NCBI GenBank assembly: GCA_005502805.1
Contig: SCMY01000011.1
Coordinates: 62,001-126,000 of the forward strand
DNA from: Rhizobiales bacterium 2SD
Lineage (GTDB): Bacteria > Pseudomonadota > Alphaproteobacteria > Rhizobiales > Beijerinckiaceae
DNA: 64,000 bases
Direction: 5' to 3'
Numbering within the stretch: the first letter of the stretch is position 1; the number at the start of each line of letters is the position of its first letter. This document shows, in pieces, positions 8,526 to 17,338 of the stretch. The notes beneath the pieces were generated by a model. The model was given only the letters and a program-made list of their open reading frames with translations. It searched no databases and was not told the DNA's origin. The position numbers and the translations under genes were made by a program.

Positions 8526-10537
8526 GCGATGCCCTCTCCGCGGAATGGAACGGCGGTTCGAGCCCGTGCCGGACGACGCAGCCTCTCCCATCGCTCGCTC
8601 ACGACCTCGGGCGTGAGCGCGGCGCCATCGGCCCGCCGCCGGTCGAGATCCTCCCACAGGCGACGGCGCGCGTCGCTCCGCAGCATCGGCGGCAGCGCGA
8701 AGAGAAGAGCGCTGAAGCGGTCCCAGACCGGCTGGCTCCAACCGGCCTCATAGGCCTCGCGCTCCTTCCCGAATGTGAACAACCCCGCGGCCGCCGGCCT
8801 GTTCGCACGCAGGCAAGCCGTCGCCGCGCGGTCGACCGCCTCGCCGGCCAGGACCACGCCGTAGTCCCGCCCGGCTCCCTCCCGCGTGACGAAACCATCC
8901 AGCACATCCTCCAGCACGCGCTCCGGTTCGCGCTCGAAGGGGCAGCCATAACCGCCGCCGCCCGGCGTCAGGATCCGCAGCGTGTCTCCCGCCGACACCT
9001 CGAGCGCGTCGATCTTCCACAGATCGGAGAATTCGGCTTCGCCGGCCCGCCGGATGAGCACGCGCGCTCCGGCCGGGCAGCCTCCGCCCGCCAGTCCCCA
9101 GGGCAGGAAGCGATGCCGCTCCTGCCCGCGGGCGGTGACGAGCCCGGTCGGCCCGAGCACCTCGAATTCGAGCACGGCGCCGAGCCCCCCGCGATTCAGG
9201 CCGGGTCCGCCCGAATCGGGCCGAAGCCCATAGGTCGTGACCAGCACCGATGCTGCCTGCTCGACGATCTCGAGCGGGCTGTTGCGCAGATTGGCGATGT
9301 CGACGACATCGCGCGCGTTGAGGCCATCGCCGGCCGAGGAAGCGCCGGTGCCGCCCACCATGGGTTCGAGCACGTTCACCCGCATGCCGCCGGCAACGAG
9401 ATCGGGCTCCGCGAAAACGACGGGTGCGATATAGCCTGCCCCGGCGGCCGGCATGACTTCCGGCAGCGCTTGGGCCAGCGCGCCGCAGAGCGCGTCCTGG
9501 ACCCTCACCCCCGCGGTAGTGCGCAGGCCCACGGCCGCGGGCGCCACGCAGTTGACCACGGAACCGGCCGGCGCGACCACGGAGACCGGCCGCATCATGC
9601 CGGCATTCACGGGAATGTCCGGCTGCAGCGTCAGCAGCAGGAACATCGTCTTGTAGATCAGCCAGGGATGCGGCTTGCCCTTGGAATAGATGTTGAAGGC
9701 CGAGCGGACCTGCGGGTCCGACCCCGTGAAATCGATCACCATCCCGTCGCCCCGGACCGTCAGCGCGACCTGGAACTTGATGGGGATCCGTGTGGCGACG
9801 TCGTCGTCGAGATAGTCGCTGAAGCGGTAGGTGCCGTCCGGGATCGTCGCGATCGCCCGGCGCGCCCGTGCCTCGCCATAGTCCAGCGCGTCCGCCATCG
9901 CTGCGACGAAGATCTCGGCGCCGACCCGCGTGACCGCTTCCTTGACCCGCCGCTCCCCGATGCGAAGGGCAGTGATCATCGCGCGGATATCGCCACGATT
10001 GTCCTTCGGCGCGCGGCAGTTGGCGAGGATCAGCGCCATGATGTCGGGGCACTCCACGCCGCCGCGATAAAGCCGCGTCGGCGGGATTCTCACGCCCTCC
10101 TGGAAGACGTCGTAGCTCGACGGGGACAGGCTGCCCGGCACCTTGCCGCCGACATCCGTGGAATGGACATAGGCATAGACATAGCAGATGAGCCGGCCCC
10201 CGACCCAGACCGGCGCAATCACGCTGATGTCCGGCAGGTGCGAGGACAGGCCGCCGGTGGAATAGGGATCGTTGCAGATGACGACGTCGCCCTCATCGAG
10301 CACGCCGGCCGCCTCCAGCAGTTCGCTGAAGTCCAGATTGGCGAACATCGTGATGCCGATCGAGCGGGGATATCCGAAGATCTCGCCGGTCGGCGTCACC
10401 AGAGCGACGCCGAGATCCGCCGTCTCGTTGACGAAGACGGTGTGGCCGGTGCGCTGCAGCGCATAGCCCATTTCCTCGGCGATGGAGCGGAATCGCTGGA
10501 TCAGGACTTCGAGGGTGATCGGATCGGTGCGCATCAT
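8522..10537 (-). CDS. hyuB: Hydantoinase B / oxoprolinase family protein, subunit B
   Basis: This 671-residue subunit partners with the A subunit for ATP-dependent opening of hydantoin, 5-oxoproline or related cyclic amides, or acts in a carboxylase of that superfamily. Family motifs include TPTGEIFGYPRSIGI near residue 50, CNDPYSTGGLSSHLPDIS near residue 88 and GGGGYGCPFEREPERV near residue 530. An extra C-terminal stretch of about 120 residues follows, making it longer than the common form of about 520-590. It begins in an ATGA overlap with hyuA (10534-10537) and ends in one with the racemase-like gene. Confidence 0.9.
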   Translation of the reverse strand: MMRTDPITLEVLIQRFRSIAEEMGYALQRTGHTVFVNETADLGVALVTPTGEIFGYPRSIGITMFANLDFSELLEAAGVLDEGDVVICNDPYSTGGLSSHLPDISVIAPVWVGGRLICYVYAYVHSTDVGGKVPGSLSPSSYDVFQEGVRIPPTRLYRGGVECPDIMALILANCRAPKDNRGDIRAMITALRIGERRVKEAVTRVGAEIFVAAMADALDYGEARARRAIATIPDGTYRFSDYLDDDVATRIPIKFQVALTVRGDGMVIDFTGSDPQVRSAFNIYSKGKPHPWLIYKTMFLLLTLQPDIPVNAGMMRPVSVVAPAGSVVNCVAPAAVGLRTTAGVRVQDALCGALAQALPEVMPAAGAGYIAPVVFAEPDLVAGGMRVNVLEPMVGGTGASSAGDGLNARDVVDIANLRNSPLEIVEQAASVLVTTYGLRPDSGGPGLNRGGLGAVLEFEVLGPTGLVTARGQERHRFLPWGLAGGGCPAGARVLIRRAGEAEFSDLWKIDALEVSAGDTLRILTPGGGGYGCPFEREPERVLEDVLDGFVTREGAGRDYGVVLAGEAVDRAATACLRANRPAAAGLFTFGKEREAYEAGWSQPVWDRFSALLFALPPMLRSDARRRLWEDLDRRRADGAALTPEVVSERWERLRRPARARTAVPFRGEGIA

Positions 10538-12609
10538 GCGGCTTCCCGGCTGAGCATCAGATTGCCGAAGCGATCCGCGCGAGCGAGATATCCCGGCAGC
10601 ACCACGGTGGTCGTATCGGGCTGCTCGATCACGGCCGGCCCCTTCACGACATGGCCCGCCTTGAGCGCGGCGCGGTCATAGACGCCGGCCGCATGCCGCT
10701 GCCCGCCATGGACGATGGGACGCGATCCGGTGCGCGGCGGCGCCTCGCCTCGCCCGGCCTCCTCGAGGATGCGCGGTTCCGGACGATGGGTCCGGCCGGC
10801 GATGACGACCCGCAGATCGACGATATCGACCGGCGCCGCCGTGTCGCTGTTGCTGTAGAGCGCCTCGTAGGCGCTGTGGAACAGCCCGGCCAGGGTCGGG
10901 CCGTCGAGCGCGGCGGTCGGGATCGCGCCCGGGATCTCGACCTCGACGTCGAAGGCCTGTCCGCGGTATCGCAGGCCGGCGGAGCGGCGGATCTCGATCG
11001 TGGCGAGGTCGGGCCGTTCGCCGGCGAGCCAGTCGCGCGCCCGTGCCTCGAGTTCGCCGAATATTTTGCGCAGAACCTGCGGATCGGCGGCCTCGGCCGC
11101 AACCCGATGGGTCCTGATCTGCTCCGAGCGGATGTCCGCCATGGCGGCGCCATAGGCGCACAGCGCTCCCGGAGCGGGCGGAACCATCACGCGGGGGATG
11201 CCGATCTCCCGCGCCAGCAGACAGGCATGGGTCGGCCCGGCGCCGCCGAAGGCGATCAACGTGAAGTCGCGCGGATTGATGCCGCGCTTGGTCAGCATCG
11301 GCAGGATCGCCCCGGCCATCGTCGCGGTCGCCAGCGTCAACACGCTCTCCGCCGCCTGTTCGAGGCTGATGCCGAGCCGGGAGGCGACGCCGCCGAGCGC
11401 AGCCTCCGCGAGCTCCGGCCGGAGCGGTATGGCGCCGCCGGCAAAGCGCTGCGGATCGAGGAAGCCGCACGCAAGATAGGCATCGGTCGTGGTGGGCTCG
11501 GTGCCGCCCTGCCCGTAGCAGGCCGGTCCCGGCGAGGCCCCGGCGCTGCGGGGGCCGAGCTTCAGCAGCCCGGCCTCGTCGAACCAGGCGATCGATCCTC
11601 CCCCGGCGCCGACGGCGAAGACGTCGACCGCAGGCATGATGATCGGGAAATCGCCGACCACGGCCTCGGTCGACTGCACCGGCGCGCCGTCCCGGATCAC
11701 CGCGACGTCGGCGCTCGTGCCGCCGATGTCGAGCGTGACCGCCTCGGTCACGCCGCTGCGCGAGGCGATGTAGGCTGCGCCCACGACCCCCGATGCCGGG
11801 CCGGAGAGCATGGTGTGGACGGGCTGCTCACGCGCGCTGGAGGCGGACATGATGCCGCCGTTGGAGCGGGTGATGTAAAGACGCGTGGCAAGGCCGATTT
11901 CGGCCGTCTCCCGTTCGAGTTCGTCGACATAGCGGCGCATGATCGGCTGCACATAGGCGTTGAGCGTCGCGACCGTTGCCCGCTCATATTCCCGGATTTC
12001 CGGCCAGAGCTGCGTCGAACGCGAGACATGCAGGCCCGGCCGCGTCCTTGCCGCCGCCGCGGCCGCCTGCCGCTCCTGGCCGTCGTCGAGATAGGCGTTC
12101 ATGAAGCACAGGGCCACGCTCTCGACCTCCGGCGGAAGCGCGGCGACGGCACGCTCCACCGCCTCTTCGTCGAGAGGGATCATCGGCTGGCCGTCGGCCG
12201 CCATGCGCCCGGCGATCTCGAAGACGCGCCGGCGCGGGACCAGCGGCGCCGGCATCACCGCACGCAGGTTGAAGAGGTCGCTCTTGCGCTGGCGCCCTAG
12301 TTCGAGGATGTCGCGCGTGCCGTCCGAGACGAGCAGGGCGACCTCGGAGCCTCGACGTTCCAGCACGGCGTTGAGCGCGATCGTCGTGCCGTGGACGAAG
12401 CTGCCGATATCGGCCGGAGACGCTCCGACCCGCCGCATCACCTCGACGATGCCGCGCGAGACGGCACGGGACGGCGATTTCGGCGTGCTCTGGACCTTGT
12501 GCGTGGTGATCGACTGCGTCTCGTCGTCTATCAGGCTGAGATCCGTGAAGGTGCCGCCGATGTCGACTCCGAGGCGGTAGCGGCCCGGTGCGGAAGCTGA
12601 ATGAACCAA
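10534..12609 (-). CDS. hyuA: Hydantoinase A / oxoprolinase family protein, subunit A
   Basis: This protein of about 691 residues has the ASKHA-type ATP-binding fold of N-methylhydantoinase A and 5-oxoprolinase. It shows RLGVDIGGTFTDLSLID at the N-terminus, FVHGTTIALNAVLERRG near residue 70, LDIGGTSADVAVI near residue 290 and FGGAGPTHACLLA near residue 450. The frame is open far upstream. The best start is a TTG at 12609, because a GGAGGAGGGAAG ribosome site covers the codons before it; an ATG at 12624 would put that site inside the gene. It is the first gene of the long minus-strand operon and is divergent from the IclR gene. Confidence 0.9.
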   Translation of the reverse strand: MVHSASAPGRYRLGVDIGGTFTDLSLIDDETQSITTHKVQSTPKSPSRAVSRGIVEVMRRVGASPADIGSFVHGTTIALNAVLERRGSEVALLVSDGTRDILELGRQRKSDLFNLRAVMPAPLVPRRRVFEIAGRMAADGQPMIPLDEEAVERAVAALPPEVESVALCFMNAYLDDGQERQAAAAAARTRPGLHVSRSTQLWPEIREYERATVATLNAYVQPIMRRYVDELERETAEIGLATRLYITRSNGGIMSASSAREQPVHTMLSGPASGVVGAAYIASRSGVTEAVTLDIGGTSADVAVIRDGAPVQSTEAVVGDFPIIMPAVDVFAVGAGGGSIAWFDEAGLLKLGPRSAGASPGPACYGQGGTEPTTTDAYLACGFLDPQRFAGGAIPLRPELAEAALGGVASRLGISLEQAAESVLTLATATMAGAILPMLTKRGINPRDFTLIAFGGAGPTHACLLAREIGIPRVMVPPAPGALCAYGAAMADIRSEQIRTHRVAAEAADPQVLRKIFGELEARARDWLAGERPDLATIEIRRSAGLRYRGQAFDVEVEIPGAIPTAALDGPTLAGLFHSAYEALYSNSDTAAPVDIVDLRVVIAGRTHRPEPRILEEAGRGEAPPRTGSRPIVHGGQRHAAGVYDRAALKAGHVVKGPAVIEQPDTTTVVLPGYLARADRFGNLMLSREAA

Positions 12610-12645
12610 CTTCCCTCCTCCCATTACGTATTGTAGAATTTGATT
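12610..12645. promoter_or_regulatory. Very short divergent promoter region between hyuA and iclR-type gene
   Basis: Only 36 bp separate the two divergent starts. The minus-strand ribosome site takes up a third of it, and the rest is AT-rich (TACGTATTGTAGAATTTGAT). Promoters for the two directions must overlap each other or the coding regions, so binding of the IclR protein here would affect both genes. No clear -35/-10 pair is visible. Confidence 0.4.
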
Positions 12646-13509
12646 ATGAAAATAGAAGCAGCCTTTCCAGGAAGTCAAAGGAAATCCGCCGCGGCGGAGC
12701 AGGAGGCCGCCAGCGAACGGCAGAGCGTGCGCTCCGTGGTCGTTGGAACGCCGCTGCTGCAGGCGCTGAGCGAGGTGACGGGCCCCCTGCCCCTTGCCGA
12801 GCTTGCGCGCCGGGCCGGGATGCCAGCCGCCAAGGCACATCGCTATCTCGCCGGATATATCGCTGCGGGCCTGATCAGCCAGGATGCCGCGACGGCCCGC
12901 TATGACCTCGGGCCGTTCGCGCTGCATCTCGGGCTGGCGGCGATCCGCAGGCTGGACGTCGTTGCGGCCGCCGAACCGGTCATGGAGGCGCTGCGCGACG
13001 AAATCAACGAGACCGTGTCGCTGGCAGTTTGGACGACGCGCGGCCCGACGCTGGTGCGCTGGGTCAGCAGCACGGCCCCTATGACGATCAATATCAATCC
13101 GGGCACGGTGCTGCCTGTGACCACCTCCTCGAACGGGCAGCTCTTCGCCGCCTATCTGCCGGAGATCGCCACCGCTGGGCTGATCGATGAGGAGCTGAGC
13201 CGTGCCGCTGCTGCAGCTCCCGTGCCGGGCAGGCCACGTAACCGGCCCGAGCTCGATGTGATTTTGCGCAAGGCCCGCGAGACGGGTATGACGGCGATGA
13301 GCGGCGTCGTGCTGCGCGGCATCAGTTCGATCTCCGTTCCCATCTTCGGGCATGCCGGAAACCTCCTGGCGACGCTGACCATCGTGGGGCTGGAGAGCGT
13401 GTTCGACAATTCCCCGATTGGCACGCCGGCGCAGGCCCTGCTGCGTGCGGGAGCAAGATTGTCTGAGCGCATGGGCGCCCTGCCTGCCCGTCCGGCTGAG
13501 GCGCGCTGA
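12646..13509 (+). CDS. IclR family transcriptional regulator
   Basis: This 287-residue regulator has an N-terminal winged helix (TPLLQALSEV to AKAHRYLAGYIAAGLI, residues about 35-75) and a C-terminal effector-binding IclR domain (GMTAMSGVVLRGISSISVP near residue 220). The ATG at 12646 is preferred over a TTG two codons upstream. It is divergent from the hydantoinase operon by 36 bp and is followed by a second ABC importer operon, so it could control both. IclR regulators usually answer a small organic acid; the ligand here is unknown. Confidence 0.92.
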   Translation: MKIEAAFPGSQRKSAAAEQEAASERQSVRSVVVGTPLLQALSEVTGPLPLAELARRAGMPAAKAHRYLAGYIAAGLISQDAATARYDLGPFALHLGLAAIRRLDVVAAAEPVMEALRDEINETVSLAVWTTRGPTLVRWVSSTAPMTININPGTVLPVTTSSNGQLFAAYLPEIATAGLIDEELSRAAAAAPVPGRPRNRPELDVILRKARETGMTAMSGVVLRGISSISVPIFGHAGNLLATLTIVGLESVFDNSPIGTPAQALLRAGARLSERMGALPARPAEAR

Positions 13510-13561
13510 CGCTTCGTCGATCGAAAGGTCGGCTGGCGATTGCCATTCTGGCGAATGTCGC

Positions 13562-13577
13562 TTAGTTTTCTAACTAA
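13562..13577 (+). promoter_or_regulatory. Inverted repeat TTAGTT-TTCT-AACTAA upstream of ABC operon
   Basis: Six-base arms are separated by 4 bp. The first 12 bases also read TTAG-TTTT-CTAA, the reverse complement of the site at 33173. The repeat lies 40-55 bp upstream of the proposed TTG start of the binding-protein gene, in the 107-bp gap after the IclR gene, and is a plausible operator overlapping a promoter. Confidence 0.4.
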
Positions 13578-13616
13578 TAAAAGCTGGGAATGGCGCTGAC
13601 GGGCGGGAGGATATCG

Positions 13617-14576
13617 TTGAGAACCTTACTGGGTATGTTCGTCGGGCTGGGAATCGTCGTAGCAACATCGGCTGCCGCTGAAGGAACCAAACAACTTCAC
13701 GTAGCGATCGTCTCGCGAACGATATTTTATCTCCCTGTCTGGCTGGCAGCAGAGAAAGGCTACTTCAAGGACGAGGGCCTCGACGTCCACATCGAAGTAT
13801 TCGACAATGCCGAGAAAATTAACGGCGCCTTGCGTGAGAACGCTGTCCAGATTGCCGTCTCGACGCCCGAGAGCATTATCGTCGACGCGCTCAAAGGCGG
13901 CAGCTTGCGAATGGTCGCTGGAAATGCGGGTCGACTGCCTCACTATGTGATCGCCCAACCGGCGATCCGATCCATCGCGGATCTGCGCGGCAAGACGATC
14001 GGTGTGCTGTCGAACGAGGAAGGCACCACGCATCTCGTGCCTGAAGTGACGCACAGCGCAGGCCTCGAGCCCTCTGATTACATGGTGAAGGCTGTGGGCG
14101 GTGCTCCAACGCGCTGGCGTTTATTGCGTTCTGGAGAGATCGATGCTGGCCTGCAGCCGTTCCCGCTAAGCTATGAGGCCGAGGCTGCCGGCTTCAGCAA
14201 TCTCGGCCCTCTGGCGGATTTCGTGCCCGACTGGCAGTTCACGAGCGTCAATGCGGACCTGCGCTGGGCGGAGCGGCATCGGATGGTACTCGTCAGCGCC
14301 CTGCGCGCCCTGCAGCGAGGGCTCGATGCGATCATCGAGGATCCCGCTGCCGCAATCAGGGTCGCGGCGCGCGAGCTCCAAACCGATGCGAAGCTCGCCG
14401 AGCGCGCCATCCGGGATACTGCCAGGCTGGGCATATTGACGCCGAAGATGGAAATCTCCGTCGCAGGCACGAAGCGGGTCCACCAGGCATTGATCGCCGC
14501 CAAGCTCGTCCACGACGAACCGTTTGCGCTCGAACGTGTTTCCGAAGCCGCATTTCTCCAGGAAAGCCGCCGATGA
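13617..14576 (+). CDS. NitT/TauT-type ABC substrate-binding protein (first of two in operon)
   Basis: This protein of about 319 residues is a periplasmic NMT1/THI5-like binding protein. A TTG start at 13617, preceded by GGGAGG with a 6-bp spacer, gives a clean Sec signal (RTLLGMFVGLGIVVATSAAA). An ATG at 13590 would add nine residues and bury the ribosome site. The mature part has PVWLAAEKGYFKDEGLDV near residue 35, the usual first-lobe motif, and ADLRGKTIGVLSNEEG near 120. Its stop overlaps the start of a tiny reading frame. It shares its operon with another binding protein at 15609. Confidence 0.87.
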   Translation: MRTLLGMFVGLGIVVATSAAAEGTKQLHVAIVSRTIFYLPVWLAAEKGYFKDEGLDVHIEVFDNAEKINGALRENAVQIAVSTPESIIVDALKGGSLRMVAGNAGRLPHYVIAQPAIRSIADLRGKTIGVLSNEEGTTHLVPEVTHSAGLEPSDYMVKAVGGAPTRWRLLRSGEIDAGLQPFPLSYEAEAAGFSNLGPLADFVPDWQFTSVNADLRWAERHRMVLVSALRALQRGLDAIIEDPAAAIRVAARELQTDAKLAERAIRDTARLGILTPKMEISVAGTKRVHQALIAAKLVHDEPFALERVSEAAFLQESRR

Positions 14577-14683
14577 ACAGGCCGGCGCAATGCCGCAGCT
14601 CCTCCGGCAAGGAGGAACTCGCCCGCGCACCGGCTCACGGGCTGACGCGCGCGTCCTCGCCAGATGATGGATCGCTACGATGA
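14573..14683 (+). CDS. Possible 36-residue translationally coupled small ORF
   Basis: An ATG overlaps the stop of the upstream binding-protein gene (ATGA at 14573-14576), and the frame ends in another ATGA that opens the next tiny frame. The protein is hydrophilic, with no signal, helix or domain I recognise. The coupling on both sides is the only support. It may be non-functional linker sequence within a 197-bp gap of the operon. Confidence 0.2.
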   Translation: MNRPAQCRSSSGKEELARAPAHGLTRASSPDDGSLR

Positions 14684-14784
14684 AGCCGTTCCGCTGCCCC
14701 CTTGACGGAGACTGCGCCGATCCCCGCCGGCTAGTGGAGGCAGCCCTGCGCAACTTCATGTGGGAGCATACTTTTGGCCAATGA
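14680..14784 (+). CDS. Possible 34-residue coupled small ORF upstream of ABC ATPase
   Basis: It starts in an ATGA with the preceding tiny frame and ends 11 bases inside the ATPase gene. The predicted peptide has two Cys (FRCPLDGDC) and a short amphipathic stretch (RRLVEAALRNFMWEH). No family is recognised. Its main effect could be coupling of translation into the TTG-initiated ATPase gene. Confidence 0.22.
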   Translation: MKPFRCPLDGDCADPRRLVEAALRNFMWEHTFGQ

Positions 14785-15589
14785 TCTCGAGATTCGGGGC
14801 GTTTCGAAGCGCTATGGTGATCCGCCCGGCGGGTTGCTAGCGATCAGCGACATCAGCCTGAATGTGCAGAAGGGGGAGTTCGTCTCGATTATCGGGCCGA
14901 GCGGCTGCGGCAAGTCGACCCTCTTCGGCATCATCGGCGGGCTTGTGCCCGATTACGATGGCGAGGTGCGTGTCGGAGGGCAGCGTCATGTCGGAACGCA
15001 CAAGGACATCGGCATCGTCTTTCAGGAAGAATCTACGCTGCCCTGGCGGACGGTGCTGACCAATGTCGCGCTTCCTTTGGAGATCCAGGGTGTCTCGCGG
15101 GCAGAGCGCGAAGAGCGTGCGCGCCATTATATCGAGCTTGTCGGCCTGGCCGGCTTCGAGAACAGTCGCCCCGTCGAACTGTCTGGCGGAATGCGACAGC
15201 GAACGGCGATCGCGCGCACCTTGGCCTTCCAGCCCAAAGTACTGCTGATGGACGAGCCTTTCGGCGCGCTCGACGAGCAGACGCGGCTACTGCTGGGCGA
15301 CCGGGTGCTCGCCATCCACAAGGAGCTGAAACAGACAACCCTGCTGATCACCCACAATATCACCGAGGCGGTCCAGCTCAGCGATCGGGTGGTGGTGATG
15401 TCCTATCGGCCGGGGCGGGTTCTGCGGATACTCGACATCGACCTCCCGCGGCCGCGCAGCTCCGATAGCGTCACCGATGAGCGCTTCGGGCGCTACGTCG
15501 CCGCGATCTGGGGAGATCTCCGCGCGGAGGCGAGTCGCGGCATGAAAGAAGCCGAGGCGTTACGGGGAACCGGCCGAAGAGCCGGCTGA
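14774..15589 (+). CDS. NitT/TauT-type ABC transporter ATP-binding protein
   Basis: This 271-residue ATPase has Walker A GPSGCGKST near residue 43, Q-loop FQEESTLPW, signature LSGGMRQR, Walker B VLLMDEP and H-switch THNITEA, all intact. The most likely start is the TTG at 14774 (ANDLEIRGVSKRYG), with GGGAG nine bases upstream. It energises the importer formed by the permeases at 16595 and 17320, and lies 19 bp before the second binding-protein gene. Confidence 0.92.
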   Translation: MANDLEIRGVSKRYGDPPGGLLAISDISLNVQKGEFVSIIGPSGCGKSTLFGIIGGLVPDYDGEVRVGGQRHVGTHKDIGIVFQEESTLPWRTVLTNVALPLEIQGVSRAEREERARHYIELVGLAGFENSRPVELSGGMRQRTAIARTLAFQPKVLLMDEPFGALDEQTRLLLGDRVLAIHKELKQTTLLITHNITEAVQLSDRVVVMSYRPGRVLRILDIDLPRPRSSDSVTDERFGRYVAAIWGDLRAEASRGMKEAEALRGTGRRAG

Positions 15590-15608
15590 ATCGAGAGGAG
15601 AGAAACGC

Positions 15609-16598
15609 ATGTCAAGACTGCCAAAACAATCGTTCATGCCGTCGCGCCGCAGCGTGCTCCAGGGCGCAGGCGCCGCACTCATCGCATCGCGGCCGGCCCA
15701 TGCGGCTGACAAGATGCGCATCGTCAGCAGCCAGAAGGGCTTCTGGGATACGACGCTCATCCTGTTCGGCCAGCAAAAGGGCATCTTCGCCGATAATGGG
15801 CTCGAATTCGACATCATCTGGACAGACGGCGGCGCTGACATCCAGCAGTCCATCATCACTGGATCAACCGATTTCGGTGTGGCGCCCGGCATCCTGGGGG
15901 CGCTCAGCGCCTTCGCGAAAGGCGCGCCCATCGCTGTCACCAACGCCGCGATGACCGGCTCAAGTGACCTGTTCTGGTATGTGCGCTCAGACAGCCCAAT
16001 CCGGAGCCTCGCCGATTGCGCCGGCAAGACAGTGGCATTCTCCCGGCCGGGTGCGTCTAGCGAGCTCATTGCCGCGACTCTGCTCGACCATGCCGGCGTC
16101 AAAGCCAAGCTGGTCGGCGCCGGCGGCCCCGGCGCCACCCTCACCCAGGTCATGTCGGGCCAGATCGATGTCGGCTGGTCGGCGCCTACAGTTGGACTTG
16201 CTGAAGAACGTGCTGGGCAACTCCGTGTCATCGCCCGTGGCAACGATGCTCCCGGCCTTGCCTCACAGACCGTGCGCGTCGGCATGACCAACAACAAGTT
16301 CCTGACCGAACGCGCAGATTCGCTCAAGCGGCTTTTCAAGGGAATCCAGCAGACGATCGAATGGGCCTATTCCGGAGACGAGGCGGTGCAGATGTATGCC
16401 GATCTCAACCGCATCGATCTAGCCACCGGCCGACAGGCGCGGGACGTCAATTATCCGAAGGCGGCGCTGGCGCTGGCCCCAATCGGCAACCTCGAGCTCA
16501 GCATCGCGCAAGCCGTCAAGGACAAGCGGTTGTCCACTACGCTGACGCCCGACCAGACTAAGGCCTTCACGGCCAATGTCGGTCGGTTCCTGGCATGA
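15609..16598 (+). CDS. NitT/TauT-type ABC substrate-binding protein (second), Tat-like signal
   Basis: This 329-residue periplasmic binding protein has a twin-Arg-like signal (SRRSVLQGAGAALIASRPAHA). The mature part carries GFWDTTLILFGQQKGIF near residue 50 and SLADCAGKTVAFSRPGASS near 135, as in the NMT1/SsuA family. It differs clearly from the binding protein at 13617, so the operon has two receptors for one pore or one receptor of a lost system. A GAGAGGAGAG ribosome site precedes the ATG. The stop overlaps the permease start (ATGA at 16595). Confidence 0.88.
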   Translation: MSRLPKQSFMPSRRSVLQGAGAALIASRPAHAADKMRIVSSQKGFWDTTLILFGQQKGIFADNGLEFDIIWTDGGADIQQSIITGSTDFGVAPGILGALSAFAKGAPIAVTNAAMTGSSDLFWYVRSDSPIRSLADCAGKTVAFSRPGASSELIAATLLDHAGVKAKLVGAGGPGATLTQVMSGQIDVGWSAPTVGLAEERAGQLRVIARGNDAPGLASQTVRVGMTNNKFLTERADSLKRLFKGIQQTIEWAYSGDEAVQMYADLNRIDLATGRQARDVNYPKAALALAPIGNLELSIAQAVKDKRLSTTLTPDQTKAFTANVGRFLA

Positions 16599-17338
16599 CG
16601 CGCGGCGGGAGCATCGGCAGCATCGGGCTGCTCGTTGCGGTCGTCGCTGGGTTGGAGGCCCTGTCGCGCACCGGCCGGGTTTCAGCGTTCGTGATGCCGC
16701 CGCCATCCGAGATCCTGGCCGCCATCCCTGCCCTCGTGCTGCACGAGGGGCTGGGCTACGCGACTTGGCTGACATTCAACACCACCTTCGCGGCCACCGC
16801 GGCGGCGCTGCTGCTCGGAGTTCCCGCCGGCACGCTGCTGGCACGTCGGCGTGTGTTAGGGCAGGCCTACGAACCATGGCTGGAGGCGGCCTTCGCCGCC
16901 CCTATCATTCTGCTCTATCCGCTGTTCCTGATCTTCTTCGGTCGAAGCCTAGTAACTGTGGCGGTCATGGGGTTTGTCGTGGCGGTGATCCCGGTCATCA
17001 TCAAGACTCGGGAAGGCATCATTGGAGTGAGGCCGGTTCTTCACAATCTCGCGCTGTCGCTCCACATGACGCCGCTGCAAAGCCTAACCAAGATCGTGCT
17101 GCCTGCGGCGCTTCCGACGATCTTCGTCGGTTTGCGGTTGGGATTGATCTACGCGATGATCAACATCGTTGCCGTTGAATTCCTCGTGGGCATCGGCGGT
17201 CTCGGCTTTGTCGTCGCCGACATGTATGATCGCTACGATATTCCTTCGATGTATTCGGCCGTCGTTTTCGTCATCGTGCTGAGCAGCCTGTTTTTCTTGC
17301 TGATAGAGCGGGGGGAGCGATGGCTACGGCCGGTCTGA
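16595..17338 (+). CDS. NitT/TauT-type ABC transporter permease
   Basis: This 247-residue inner-membrane permease has an N-terminal helix GSIGLLVAVVAGLEAL, about five further helices and the ATPase-contact loop LPAALPTIFVGLRLGLIYAM near residues 180-200. Its start overlaps the binding-protein stop by 4 bp, and its end overlaps the next permease by 19 bp. Together with that gene it probably forms a heterodimeric pore. Confidence 0.88.
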   Translation: MTRGGSIGSIGLLVAVVAGLEALSRTGRVSAFVMPPPSEILAAIPALVLHEGLGYATWLTFNTTFAATAAALLLGVPAGTLLARRRVLGQAYEPWLEAAFAAPIILLYPLFLIFFGRSLVTVAVMGFVVAVIPVIIKTREGIIGVRPVLHNLALSLHMTPLQSLTKIVLPAALPTIFVGLRLGLIYAMINIVAVEFLVGIGGLGFVVADMYDRYDIPSMYSAVVFVIVLSSLFFLLIERGERWLRPV

